From Paraspadella gotoi (lineage: Eukaryota; Chaetognatha): 64,000 bases of DNA. The stretch spans positions 1,223,923-1,287,922 of the forward strand of contig CM119264.1 in assembly GCA_051294375.1 (NCBI GenBank), in the 5' to 3' direction. The stretch's first letter is position 1. Every line of letters begins with the position of its first letter. Made by a program: the position numbers and the translations under genes. Shown here one piece after another: positions 1 to 17,806 of this stretch. The notes beneath the pieces are model-generated. The model was not told the origin of the DNA. It worked only from the letters and a program-made list of their open reading frames with translations, and made no database searches.

Positions 1-2923
<2,923 letters not shown>

Positions 2924-2999
2924 AATAAATAAAAGACGCTTTTTTTTGTTGCTGGTTTTTTTTTTTTTTTTTTTTTAGTTTTTGGTCTTTTTCGCGGAA

Positions 3000-5900
3000 T
3001 TTTAAAAATAAAACGAGGGGGGGAGCGAAGCGGTTAAACAGTTAAAAAGGGTTAATAAGTCAAACGGTTAATCAAAGTCTAGTTTTAAGGGGAAAGTTAT
3101 GATTATACTTTTATTTAAAAACGGAATTGAAAGAGTATTTTCTCATTGTTGTAGTTTTTGTTAACTTATTATTTTTTCAATTGTGTTCGTTAAATTTGCT
3201 CGTATCTTTTTCTCTCAATCTCTTTCTGTCTCTCTCTCTCTCTCTCTCTCTCTTTAACTCGCTTTCTTCCTTATCTTTTACAAATGAGATTAATATTCAA
3301 ACTGTAATACACTTACAGATGTAATAAGATTACAGTTAATAACAGTTGAATTATTTTTTCTGAAACAAAATGCAATAATATCAATGTTATTTTGTAAAAA
3401 AATTTTATTCTTATAAAAATGTTTAGCATAAAATTTCTTATAGTTAAATTTGTTTTCTATCTTAAAATTGGCTGCCAATTTTAATTTTTAAAATCTTTAG
3501 TGATTTCAAGTTATCAAAATTATAAGTAATACTTAATACTTTAAAAAAATATTCACATTTCTATGTTAGTTTATTTTAATTAGTTTTTTTTTTAAGTTTA
3601 TTTATCTTTTTTTGCAAGATCTTCTTCGATGACTGTTTGGATTTTTTTATGAGACAAAAATGGACTTTGACTCGTGGCGATCAAAATGTTTTATTATTTT
3701 TTATTTTTGTTGCCACAAGGATTGTTATAGCTTTTTTGAGACCAGTGAAGAAGCAATCTCGTTTAGACTTCTTATAATTTGTTTTGTTTAAAAGTTTTTT
3801 GTATCTTGCATATTTTTTTTTTGATTAGTTCATATACATACTTTTATGAATATTTATAACAATTACATCTTGTTTTAAACTTTTTCAAAAATTTACCCCG
3901 CAAAATCTAATGCGCTCAAAAAAAAAGATAGTGGGCATACTTTTGTCTTACAGAATTAAATAACAACTTTTTTCTAATGAAAAATAAAGGAAAAAAATCC
4001 GATCACCCGAATATTTTATTATAAAAATTGGTCACAAAACATCAAGTATTGTCGATCATTTGTCAAGCACGTTAAGCATTGTCAAGCATCGTCAAGCATT
4101 GTCAAGAATCGTCAAGCATTGTCAAGCTTTCATTCTCTTATAAATCTGATAGAGCACAGAATATGAAAAAAAAGAAAATTCATTTACCCGATTTGGAATG
4201 CGTTCACGTTTAAGCCAACCTATTCATCAGTGCATGGTACAACCTTTTTTCCCGAGAAAAGGTTTTCATGTTAGTTTGAATGTTTTAACACATGAATTAA
4301 AGCTCTTGCCAAAATGAATTTAAAAAGGACCCTCTTAAATCCCAAAACTAGAAGTTTGTTTTGGATAACAATTTTTTACGAAATAATTCTATTTAATACT
4401 TTGTTCAATTAATTGTAAATCATACTTTACCTTTGAAAATAAAGATAAAAAGTACTTAAATTATTTAGCTAAATATTTTTGACCTCAGTTCGAGCTACCT
4501 GTGCCATTAACGTCCAGAAATAACCTCCTCCCTTAAGTCCGATTAACGACATTTAGCGTGTAGGACATCTAACTATATCTTTTTTCTAAAACTTTTAATG
4601 TACTATTTAGTACGGCCTCTCTGTCGTTCAAGGATTTAGTCAAAATTTTATTCCACTTTTTTTTAATTATGCATATCCTCAACGTTCCCATTACTACTTT
4701 TTTTTAAAATCGAGTTTTATAATTCTAAAAAATATTAAAAGAAAATAGTAGAAAAACGCACTGACTAAAAATAGATTGTATCCATTGTTTTGAGCTGGCA
4801 TTCACGAAATATTTTTGAATGTGTCTCCAGCTGTTTACACAGCATGGCATATTATTTACTTGTGTAGCTATAATAAAATCCTTGTTAATTAACAAAGTCA
4901 CTATCTTTGATATTTATAAAACATTGATATTAGAAAGATAAAGTTAGCAATTTATGCTATAAATGTACTAGTACTCTAAGACGAGCTCACAATACTAGGG
5001 CCAATCTATGTCAATGGGGTGGGTCGGAAATTTTATTTGGAAACCTTCCCAAATAAAACTTTAAACATTTCTGTGAGTCTCTTCGGAGGCGTGGTTCGAA
5101 TCCCACTGCTGACACCACATTTAATGAAAAACTCATGGATTTCTAGGGGCGAAATTAAGATGAGATTTTTATCTGTGAATAAAGTGACGGTGAGACAAGC
5201 GCAGGAGTCTTGATCAATAAATACTGAAACTAGAACAAGCTAGGTCTATTTAGAGCGTGGGTAAAATTTACAGTTGCAATGTTTCTGCAAGCTGATTGGT
5301 AGATTCTGGTTCCATGCTTGACCAATCAGGATTCGGCGATTCCATTTCCGCGGAGATCTCCCGAGTCTCCGATCTGATTTGCTTTTTTTGGTGGCTTCAT
5401 ACTCCTGCGATGACATTCAATGGACCAAAAATTTCATAAAATGGCTCGAAGCACTAGTAATTAATATTTTAATATTTATTTATAAATAAAAAAATGTAAA
5501 TTTTTTTAAAAAAATGTTATTTTAAAAAGCAGATTCGGATAGTTTATTAAAAGTTGTCTGCACAAAGTATAATCATTTTTTAAATATTTAGCTAAAAATT
5601 GAGAAAAACTTAAAAAAATCATCATATCATCATTCAATGATTTTAAGTTTTTGCTAATTTTTGGTAAGAAAACATCCAAATTTTAAAAAGTGAAATTACA
5701 TTTTTGTTTAACTTTTTATCAATTAAAAAACTTATATATTGTAAAATTTGACATTATATAGCAAGATATAATATCTCCGCCTCTCCCTCTCACTCTTCAT
5801 CTCCGAATAGAGCGCCAAAACAGCCACCTTATCTTCATTCTCCTTAATACCATTCGTCTGTCTTTACTATCAAGGAAAAAAAAAGAGTTTAAAACTTCTT

Positions 5901-6850
5901 ATAACAACAATCCTAACTAGCAAAGTACTTTTAAAAAACAAAATAGAAAGAAAATTAACAGTTTATTTTACACATTTTCAAACAACATTTGGAATCAAAA
6001 AAGGTTTTCAAGCTTCATTAATCAACATTATAAAACCAATTAAGTCTGAAAATAATAATTAACTTTTATATAAAACTATAAAGTCAACGACTCTGTTTTG
6101 GAAAGAAAGAGGGTAATGAAAAAAAATTAATACTGGATGCTTTCAATATTTTTCATTGGTACGAAAAGATGTACTAGTTGTGAAAACACTTTCATGTTTC
6201 GTATATTTCACAGCATCTCAGTAATTCTTGTAAAAACAGTCAGCGAAAAGATTCATTTTTCATGATGAAAAAAATGTGACGTAGCATTCACTCATTTCAT
6301 AATCAGACTAGAAACAATATTAAGTACATTTTTAAACTAAAGACCAAAAAAACTGGATATGTGTTCAATTTATTTTCAATTCTAGTTAAAATAACGCGGG
6401 ACGCATTCGAACATGTTATCTATGTTTTTAAATATATATGTATAAAAACTAAACACAATCAAAAACGGAATATTGCAATTTTTTTTTCAAAAAATAATAC
6501 TAAAAATATAGATAATAGCGCAGATCTACAAAAATCCATAAAATCTACTATAATAAAGAAACAAACATGGATTTTCAAATCAAACTTAAAAAAAGTCTCC
6601 ACTTAAACTTTCATCAAAAATTCCGATGTACATAAACAAACAAACTAACAATATTAAATTCTCTTTAATCGGATTTATCTTAGTTTTTTTCATTCCTGGA
6701 ATCGGAGGTCGTGAACTTTCTTGGCAACGGCAGCACCGAGATTGTAACCCTAATTAATAATGATACTATTATCAATGGGAATAGTAATGTTAATTTGTAT
6801 AAAAACGTGTTTTTCAGAAATGTGCGAGTCCGTCCGTTTCAAATACATTA
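3000..6850. other. AT-rich downstream DNA, no gene seen
   Basis: No supportable gene. Contains (CT)n at about 3227-3254, a short tandem block of caagcatcgt/caagcattgt units at about 4050-4130, and the R3/LTR-relic composite at about 4995-5715. The other open frames are short and AT-biased. Confidence 0.6.
5052..5440 (-). mobile_element. LTR-retroelement relic with tRNA-Leu-like primer-binding site
   Basis: Bases 5078-5118 read like the 3' half of a tRNA-Leu on the + strand: variable-arm CTCTTCGGAG, then TTCGAATCCCAC, then CCA. On the - strand this is TGGTGTCAGCAGTGGGATTC, the form of a primer-binding site, preceded by LTR-like sequence ending TTAAATG. It lies inside a repeat (R3) that is uninterrupted at 19034-19110. 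Confidence 0.55.
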
Positions 6851-6852
6851 TG

Positions 6853-7110
6853 TTGTGGGCAGCAGACTTAAAGCTGCCTCACTGCTGTCCGTCCGCAACC
6901 TCGTCTCAATGGCTGAGCAGGCTAAATCTTCTCATTCCATCCGTGCGTCCCGGGTTCAATCCCTGGGTATCGGTTCTGGCTTATATGTGACGGTGCCGGT
7001 ATAAACATGCCAGAGACAGGAGGCGGTCACTGAGGGTCCGCAGCCCCTACGCCAGTTGGTGAGATACCTCGCGCCCCGGTATCACAGGCTATCCTCCCGT
7101 TGCCATAATG
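6853..7110 (+). mobile_element. SINE-like insertion present only in copy 1 (family S5)
   Basis: Copy 2 reads straight through (cattatgtctctctta at about 14541), whereas here 258 bp is inserted. It has an A-box-like tcaatggctgagcaggc and a B-box-like GGGTTCAATCCC. It ends ccgttgccataatg, an imperfect duplicate of cattatg. Relatives: about 40630-40870 (inverted) and 53130-53265. Confidence 0.7.
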
Positions 7111-7219
7111 TCTCTCTTAGTCTTATTGTCGTCATGTTCTTCTCTCTGCCTTTTTTTTCTTTCTTTCTATCCTTTTTTCTTTATTTATGTCCTTCTCTCT
7201 TCTTTCTATTTATCTTCAT

Positions 7220-7440
7220 TCATCTCACCTTAGACGCCGTCCATTTGACGCACCGAAACCGTAACCTGCGGCGCCAGTGACGGCGCCCGCCGCAGTGGCC
7301 AGCGACGCCAGTTACAGCGCCGCCGCGGTGCCAACGACGCCGCTGCCCAGACGCCACAGCAGACCCGGTTGGGTCTGAGGTTGTGGCGGCGGCGACGGTG
7401 CCGCTGACTCGGCGAAAACCGTCTTGCGACAAAGAAAGGG
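7220..7440. other. GC-rich block of unknown role, copy 1
   Basis: A sharply GC-rich island follows a CT-rich tract and ttag. It contains repeated ccagtgacggcgcccgccgc-like units. One frame gives Pro/Ala/Thr/Val repeats (PVTAPAAVPATP), but I cannot support a gene. The equivalent block is at 14715-14905. Confidence 0.4.
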
Positions 7441-8393
7441 GCTGAAAGAAAATGTTGTTGTTGTATATATAATAGTTGACTCTCCTTTCTGGGAGTGCTC
7501 TATTTCTTAGAATTAATGTTAACCTTATTATTTAACCTAATTTGCTTTTAAGCTTATGAACCGAATCCTAACTCTAATCCCTCTAATTACTCTAAATTCT
7601 AATTTAAAAATGAAATAGGGCGTTCGGGGAAAAATAAGGCCAATAGTTTCAGTATTCGTTCTACTATATTACAAATATAATGCGCTTATGTTCATTCGAA
7701 ATATTTAATTTTTTTATAATAGTTTGGTCACCTGGTTTGTAAATTGGGAAGGCGGAAGCTCCGTCTCGGCGACATTTCTAGAAATTGTAATTAGAAGAAC
7801 GAACAAATACAATTTATTTAATTTTATTTAATTTTTTTATTACATTTATGAGGATTTTAGTTTAATCGTTCGTGACGGAATAAAAAAATGATGAGAAGAA
7901 TTTTTCTTTCCATATAAAATTTTAAAAAAATCTTCATAGTTGCGGTTTTCACTGTATTCTTAGTATATTTATTAATAACACTCACATTTTCATATTACAT
8001 GTTACGCATTATACATGAAATTGATAAATCAATATAAGATTATCCATTAATTTAATAAATAAGCTATCTTGCCCCTGACTTCGGACAGGCTTTGGTGGTT
8101 TAAGGCCTCCATCACACTACTCTTACTCTCTGCAAGATTTCAATCAAGACATATTAGTGAAGAGACAGTATCATTGTTATGAGTTAATGACAGAACCGTT
8201 CAATATAACCAGTCCCTTAACACCGTGTTACGGCGGTTAAGCGCCCTGTCCCTCTTAACTGCAAGGGACCACCGGCTAGAACCCCGATCTTTGGGTTGGA
8301 GGCGAATGGCCGCTGATGAACGGTTGGTGATTTTGTCCACCATATTAGAAACAATAACGTCATCCAAAAGTATTTTAACATTCCATTCATTAA

Positions 8394-8418
8394 NNNNNNN
8401 NNNNNNNNNNNNNNNNNN
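8394..8418. other. Scaffold gap (25 N) between the two kinase copies
   Basis: A run of 25 N. Sequence to the left ends with the homologue of 16156. Sequence to the right begins with the homologue of 398, so the flanks overlap almost completely. Confidence 0.99.
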
Positions 8419-8471
8419 GATTCATAGTGTTTAATCATGTTTCCATTTCTCCATATTTGCCCGACTATAAG

Positions 8472-10597
<2,126 letters not shown>

Positions 10598-10619
10598 AAT
10601 AAATAAAAGACGCTTTTTT

Positions 10620-13600
10620 TTGTTGCTGGTTTTTTTTTTTTTTTTGATCTTTTCGCGGAATTTTAAAAATAAAAACGAGGGGGGGAGCGAAGCGGTTAAA
10701 CAGTTAAAAAAGGGTTAATAAGTCAAACGGTTAATCAAAGTCTAGTTTTAAGGGGAATGTTATTGATTATACTTTTATTTTAAAAACGGAATTGAAAGAG
10801 TATTTTCTCATTGTTGTAGTTTTTGTTAACTTATTATTTTTTCAATTGTGTTCGTTAAAATTTGCTCGTATCTTTTTCTCTCAATCTCTTTCTGTCTCTC
10901 TCTCTCTCTCTCTCCTTTAACTCGCTTTCTTCCTTATCTTTTACAAATGAGATTAATATTCAAACTGTAATACACTTACAGATGTAATAAGATTACAGTT
11001 AATAACAGTTGAATTATTTTTTCTGAAACAAAATGCAATAATATCAATGTTATTTGTAAAAAAATTTTTATTCTCATAAAAATGTTTAGCATAAAAATTC
11101 TTATAGTTTAATTTGTTTTCTTTCTTAAAATTGGCTGCCAATTTTAATTTTTAAAATCTTCAGTGATTTTTAATAAGTTATCAAAATTATAAGTAATACT
11201 TAATACTTTAAAAAATATTCATATTTCTAATGTTAGTTTATTTTAATTAGTTTTTTTTTAAAGTTTATTTATCTTTTTTTGCGAGATCTTCTTCGATGAC
11301 TGTTTGGATTTTTTTTATGAGACAAAAATGGACTTTGACTCGTGGCGATCAAAATGTTTTATTATTTTTTTAGTTTTGTTGCCACAAGGATTGTTATAGC
11401 TTTTTTGAGACCAGTGAAGAAGCAATCTCGTTTAGACTTCTTATAATTTGTTTTGTTTAAATGTTTTTTGTATCTCGGCATATTTTTTTTTTGATTAGTT
11501 CATATACATACTCTTATTGAATATTTATAACAATTACATCTTGTTTTAAACTTTTTCAAAATTTACCCCGCAAAATCTAATGCGCTCAAAAAAAAAGATA
11601 GTGGGCATACTTTGTCTTACAAAATTAAAATACAACTTTTTTCTAATGAAAAATGAAGGAAAAAAATCCGATCACCGAATATTTTATTATAAAAAATTGG
11701 TCACAAAACATCAAGTATTGTCGATCATTGTCAAGCATCGTTAAGCATTGTCAAGCATCGTCAAGCATTGTCAAGAATCGTCAAGCATTGTCAAGCTTTC
11801 ATTCTCTTATAAATCTGATAAGAGCACAGAATATGAAAAAAAAAAGAAAATTTATTTACCCGATTTGGAATGCGTTCACGTTTAAGCCAACCTATTCATC
11901 AGTGCATGGTACAACCTTTTTTCCCGAGAAAAGGTTTTCATGTTAGTTTGAATGTTTTAACACATGAATTAAAGCTCTTGCCAAATGAATTTTAAAAAGG
12001 ACCCTCTTAAATCCCCAAAACTAGAAGTTTGTTTTGGATAACAATTTTTTACAAATAATTCTATTTAATACTTTGTTCAATTAAATTGTAAATCATACTT
12101 TACCTTTGAAAATAAAGATAAAAAGTACTTAAATTATTTAGCTAAATATTTTTGACCTCAGTTCAAGCTACCTGTGCCATTAACGTCCAGAAATAACCTC
12201 CTCCCCTTAAGTCCGATTAACGACATTTAGCGTGTAGGACATCTAACTATATCTTTTTTCTAAAACTTTTAATGTACTATTTAGTACGGCCTCTCTGTCG
12301 TTCAAGGATTTAGTCAAAATTTTATTCCACTTTTTTTTAATTATGCATATCCTCAACGTTCCCATTACTATTTTTTTTTAAAAATCGAGTTATTATAATT
12401 CTAAAAATATTAAAAGAAAATAGTAGAAAAACGCACTGACTAAAAATAGATTGTATCCATTGTTTTGAGCTGGCATTCACGAAATATTTTTGAATGTGTC
12501 TCCAGCTGTTTACACAGCATGGCATATTATTTACTTGTGTAGCTATAATAAAATCCTTGTTAATTAACAAAGTCACTATCTTTGATATTTATAAAACATT
12601 GATATTAGAAAGATAAAGTTAGCAATTTATGCTATAAATGTACTAGTACTCTAAGACGAGCTCACAATACTAGGGCCAATCTATGTCAATGGGGTGGGTA
12701 GGAAATTTTATTTGGAAACCTTCCCAAATAAAACTTTAAACATTTCTGTGAGTCTCTTCGGAGGCGTGGGTTCTAATCCCACCGCTGCCACCACATTTAA
12801 TAAAAAACTCATGGATTTCTAGAGGCAAAATTATGATGAGATTTTATTCTGAGAATAAAGGTGACGGTGAGACACGCGCAGGAGTCTTGATCAATAATAC
12901 TGAAACTAGAACAAGCTAGGTCTATTGAGAGCGTGGGTAAAATTTACAGTTGCAATGTTTCTGCAAGCTGATTGGTAGATTCTGGTTCCATGCTTGACCA
13001 ATCAGGATTCGGCGATTCCATTTCCGCGGAGATCCCAGAATCTCCGATCCGATTTTTGTTTTTGGTGGCTTCATACTCCTGCGATGACATTCATTGGACC
13101 AAAATTTCATAAAATGGCTCGAAGCACTAGTAATTAATATTTTAATATTTATTTATAGATAAAAAAATGTAAATTTAAAAAAAAAAACATATATTTTAAA
13201 AGCAGATTCGGATAGTTTATTAAAAGTTGTCTGCACAAAGTATAATCATTTTTTTAAATATTTAGCTAAAAATTGAGAAAAACTTTAAAAAATCATCATC
13301 ATCTTCATCATTCAATGATTTTAAGTTTTTGCTAATTTTCGGTAAGAAAACATCCAAATTTTAAAAAGTTGAAATTACATTTTTTGTTTAACTTTTTATC
13401 AATTAAAAAACTTATATATATATATATATATACATAAATTTGACATTATATAGCAATATAATATCTCCGCCTCTCCCTCTCACTCTTCTTCCTCCGAATA
13501 GAGCGCCGAAACAGCCACCCTATCTTCATTCTCCTGAAGACCATTCGTCTGTCTTTACTATCAAGGAAAAAAAGAGTTTAAATCTTCTTATAACAACAAT

Positions 13601-14700
13601 CCTAACTAGCAAAGTACTTTTAAAAACAAAAAAGAAAGAAAATTAACAGTTTATTTTACACATTTTCAACAACATTTGGAATCAAAAAAGGTTTTCAAGC
13701 TTCATTAATCAAATTTAGAAAACCAATTAAGTCTGAAAAAATAATTAACTTTTATATAAAAACTATAAAGTCAACGACTCTGTTTTGGAAAGAAAGAGGG
13801 TAATGAAAAAAAATTAATACTTGATGCTTTCAAATATTTTTCATTGGTACGAAAAGATGTACTAGTTGTGAAAACACTTTCAGTTTCTGTATATTTCACA
13901 GCATCTCAGTAATTCTTGTAAAAACAGTCAAGCGAAAAGATTCATTTTTCATGATGAAAAAATGTGACGTAGCATTCACTCATTTCATAATTCAGACTAG
14001 AAACAATAATTAAGTACATTTTTAAACTAAAGACAAAAAAACTGGGATATGTGTTCAATTTATTTTCAATCTAGTTAAAATAACGCGGGACGCATTCGAA
14101 CATGTTATCTATGTTTTAAATATATATGTATAAAAACTAAAACACAATCAAAAACGGAATATTGCAATTTTGTTTTCAAAAAATAATACTAAAAATATAG
14201 ATAATAGCGCAGATCTACAAAATCCATAAAATCTACTATAATAAAGAAACAAACATGGATTTTCAAATCAAAACTTAAAAAAAGTCTCCACTTAAACTTT
14301 CAATCAAAAATTCCGATGTACATAAACAAACAAACTAACAATATTAAATTCTCTTTAATCGGATTTATCCTTAGTTTTTTTCATTCCTGGAATCGGAGGT
14401 CGTGGAACTTTATTGGCAACGGCAGCACCGAGATTGTAACCCTAATTAATAATGATACTATTATCAATGGGAATAGTAATGTTAAATTGTAATAAAAACG
14501 TGTTTTTTTAGAATGTGCGAAAGCCGTCCGTTTCAAATACATTATGTCTCTCTTATTTTCGTCATGTTACTTCTCTCTGCCTCTTTCTTTTTTTCTTACT
14601 CTTTTTCTTTCTTTTTCTCCTATCTTCTCTTTCTTTCTTTCTATCCTTTTTTCTTTATTTATGTCCTTCTCTCTTTCTTTCTATTTGTCTTTCCTTCCAT
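10620..14700. other. AT-rich downstream DNA (copy 2), no gene seen
   Basis: Mirror of 3000-6850: (CT)n at about 10892-10914, caagcat-type short tandem repeats at about 11730-11795, the R3/LTR composite at about 12670-13400, and an (AT)n run near 13413. No supportable gene. Confidence 0.6.
12728..13110 (-). mobile_element. LTR-retroelement relic, copy-2 equivalent
   Basis: Same relic as at 5052-5440. The tRNA-Leu-like part lies at about 12751-12794 and reads ...TTCTAATCCCACCGCTGCCA followed by CCA. Confidence 0.55.
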
Positions 14701-14714
14701 CTCACCTTAGACGC

Positions 14715-14905
14715 CGTCCATTTGACGGCACCGAAACCGTAACCTGCGGCGCCAGTGACGGCGCCCGCCGCAGTGCCAGCGACGCCAGTTACAGCGCCGG
14801 CCGCGGTGCCAACGACGCCGCTGCCCAGACGCCACAGCAGACCCGGTTGGGTCTGAGGCTGTGGCGGCGGCGGCGGTGCCGCTGACTCGGCGTAACCGTC
14901 TTGCG
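14715..14905. other. GC-rich block of unknown role, copy 2
   Basis: Counterpart of 7220-7440 with a clean repeated PVTAPAAVP-type frame on the + strand. No family recognised. Confidence 0.4.
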
Positions 14906-15590
14906 ACAGAGAAGGGGCTGAAAGGAAATGTTGTTGTTGATTATATAATAGTTGGCTCTCCTTTCTGAGAGTGCTCTATTTCTTAGAATTCAATGTTAAC
15001 CTTAATATTTAACCTAATTTGCTTTTAAGGTTATGAACCAATCCCTAACTCTAATCCCTCTAATTACTCTAATTCTAAATTTAAAATGAAATAGGGCGTT
15101 CGGGGAAAATAAGGCCCAATAGTTTCAGTATTCGTTCTACTATATTACAAATATAATGCGCTTATGTTCATTCGAATATTTAATTTTTTTATAATAGTTG
15201 GTCACCTGGGTTTGTAGATTGGGAAGGCGGAAGCTCCGTCTCGGCCGACATTTCTAGAAATTGTAATTAGAGAACGAACAAAATACAATTTATTTAATTT
15301 TAATTTAATTTTTTTATTACATTTATGAGGATTTTAGTTTAATCGTTCGTGACGAATAAAAAAATGATGAGAAAAATTTTCTTCCATATAAAATTTAAAA
15401 AAAATCTTCATAGTTGCGGTTTTCACTGTATTTCTTAGTATAATTTATTAATAACACTACACATTTTTCATATTACATGTTACGCATTATACATGAAATT
15501 GATACAATCAATATAAGATTATCCATTAATTTAATAAATAAGCTATCTTGCCCCTGACTTCGGACAGGCTTTGGTGGTTTAAGGCCTCCA

Positions 15591-15858
15591 TTGAAGAGGC
15601 TGGTTTTACAGGGCGCCACACCCGCAGCGGTGTCACCTCGTGGCGACAGCAAGACAGCAAGTTCATGTAGTCCAGAGCTTTGGATCTGGCAGTAGGCCCA
15701 TGCCTACAGGCGGGTTACCCGGTCCATCACACTTTCTACATGACAACCTCAGGGCTCGAACCAGGGACGCACATTTGGATGGTGCATTAGTCCACTGAGC
15801 CACTGCGGCGCTCCGAAAGAAACAGCTTTAATCCATCTGTGGTGATAGGACCACCAGA
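15591..15858 (-). mobile_element. tRNA-derived SINE insertion present only in copy 2
   Basis: Copy 1 at about 8100-8120 lacks this 268 bp. On the - strand, GTGGCTCAGTGGAC matches a pol III A box and GGTTCGAGCC a B box, with the GGAGCGCCGCA head close to 15812. The insert interrupts ggcctccatcacac. Confidence 0.75.
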
Positions 15859-15944
15859 CCATCACACTTACTCTTACTCTCTGCAAGATTTCAATCAAGA
15901 CATATTAGTGAAGAGACAGTAATCATTGTTATGAGTTAATGACA

Positions 15945-16105
15945 GAACCGTTCAATATAACCAGTCCCTGTAACACCGTGTTACAGGCGGGTTAAGCGCC
16001 CTGTCCCTCTTAACTGCAAGGGGACCACCGGGCTAGAACCCCGGATCTTTGGGTTGGGAGGCGAATGGCCGCTGATGAACGGTTGGTGGATTTTAGTCCA
16101 CCATA
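15945..16105. mobile_element. SINE-like repeat S2 (also 8180-8345 and 37608-37880)
   Basis: The segment gttacaggcgggttaagcgc followed by ccctgtccctctta recurs inverted at 37608-37880. GGGGTTCTAGCC on the - strand resembles a B box. Confidence 0.55.
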
Positions 16106-16255
16106 TTAGAAACAATAACGTCATCCAAAAGTATTTTAACATTCCATATCATTAATTGTTATCGGATATGTATCATTAGGTAAGACGCAAGTAGTTGAAA
16201 ATAGAGAAAATCACTCAGACACTACGTGGCAAAATACAATTTCAAAGCAAGAAAC

Positions 16256-16486
16256 TCACTTAAGCCGCAATGAGTAAAGGATTCGGTTCTCTGACTTTGA
16301 CCAAAAGTTGGTAGGAAGATTCAAAGAGATTTTTGATTTGAGCAGACCATGGTCGGATTGACTCTTGGCAATTTCAACCTGGGCTTCATACTTGACTGTT
16401 TTACCGGAGGTTGACCCGTTGGACCCGTTGTCGGATGTTTGGCGAGAGAGAGCGCGACGGTAGATTGGATGGGCAGCGATCAACAA
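16256..16486 (-). CDS. Possible exon, unrecognised
   Basis: A 76-codon open frame with less biased composition than its surroundings (YRRALSRQTSDNGSNGSTSG and LLKSKISLNLPTNFW). I recognise no family, and no partner exon is visible. It could be a terminal exon of an unseen gene or chance. Confidence 0.25.
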   Translation of the reverse strand: MLIAAHPIYRRALSRQTSDNGSNGSTSGKTVKYEAQVEIAKSQSDHGLLKSKISLNLPTNFWSKSENRILYSLRLK

Positions 16487-16489
16487 AAG

Positions 16490-17700
16490 ATCATCCGAGG
16501 ACTAATGTTGGTATATATGCGCTTGATATTTCTGAAATTCTAAATGGGTCATTGTAGAGAGAAAGATTATTTTTTTTGTTGGTAGCTAAGCAAGCAAGCT
16601 ACGAAATTATATCGATAAACATTTATTTTAATTCAATTGCCAGGATTTCTAAGCTAAGATCATCAAATATATATATATCTGCATAGAAGCATTTTACATT
16701 CTTTAGATTTGAAATATTGAAAAATTGAAAAGCTCAGAAACAATTTTTTTATCATAATAGGCGTAGACAAAGTATTAATATTTATTAAAGTATTATTATT
16801 TTTGATTTTGTTGAATTTTAGTATTTGCATGTTTATCATTTTCCAGTCTTTTACACTGTCACTGTTTTTCATTATGTTAATACTGTTTTGGTAATAATAA
16901 AAAATGTGTCACTGTTGTATGTCAATATCGTTTATTAATAAAAACAAAATTGGCCAAATATAAAATATTTTCATAAAGTGTTGCATGTAAAAATTTGATT
17001 AATTAATTTTGAATAGTTAATTGACTAATTTATTAACTGATAAACTATTTGATATTTTGATTAATTAATACATCTTGCATATACATTTATTAAAAAAAAA
17101 ATAATAAATAATAAAAATAAAAATAATCAATTAGTGAAATAGGTTTTTTGTTTTTTTCCATTTAAACTCATTTCCGCTCAGACAATTCCATCGAAACTTT
17201 ATTTCCTTCTTAATAACACACTTGCCTACCCACATACAAAATTTCAAGTCAGTCGCCCCGTCCACTGATGAGTAATTGACGTTCGAATAGTGAAATAGAT
17301 TTTGTTGTTTTTTCCATTTAAACTCATTTCCACTCGCATAATGTGGATATTATGAATTAGATTATAACTTTAAAAAAAATAATACTTGGCAGATACAATT
17401 CCAGTCTTTTTAAGTTCTTGTTGATACCGTTACTGTTTTTGTATTTATAATTGTGTTAATGTCGTTTTGTTATAAATAAAAAAAACAACTTTAAATTCAG
17501 ATATTTACGCTCTCAAAAATAAAATGTCAGGGCTCAATTCAGATAAAAATTAATATAAACTCATTAACAATTAGTAAATATATCAACCCAACATGCCATA
17601 AACAAAAAATGTTAATGAGAATTTAGTAGAAAGGTTTATTAAAATTTATGTACATATAAATTTACATTAAATAAAAAATATATTGAAAAATAAAACTTTT
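16490..17700. other. Intergenic, AT-rich, nothing recognised
   Basis: Low-GC sequence with attaatta-type runs. The short segment aaactcatttcc(g/a)ctc occurs twice (about 17164 and 17319). No gene seen. Confidence 0.6.
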
Positions 17701-17709
17701 CTATAATTT

Positions 17710-17806
17710 ATTTAATCCCATGTCATCAGTTGAGGATTTTTTTAAAATTTTTTAATTTTTTATTTTTAATTTTTAATTTTTTAATCCCATGTCATCAGTT
17801 GAGGAT
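17710..17806. repeat. Duplicated fucosyltransferase stop-codon region
   Basis: The 26 bp around the last eight codons and stop (ttaatcccatgtcatcagtt plus gagga) occurs at 17781-17806 and again 71 bp downstream at 17710-17735, in the presumed 3' UTR. Confidence 0.9.

Noticed and set aside
5078-5118. Genuine tRNA-Leu gene
   Set aside because: Only the 3' half is present and it carries an encoded CCA, which nuclear animal tRNA genes lack; fits a primer-site relic better.
14544-14885. 113-codon frame into the GC-rich block
   Set aside because: Its first half is the CT-rich tract; the second half is one of several open frames in the block.
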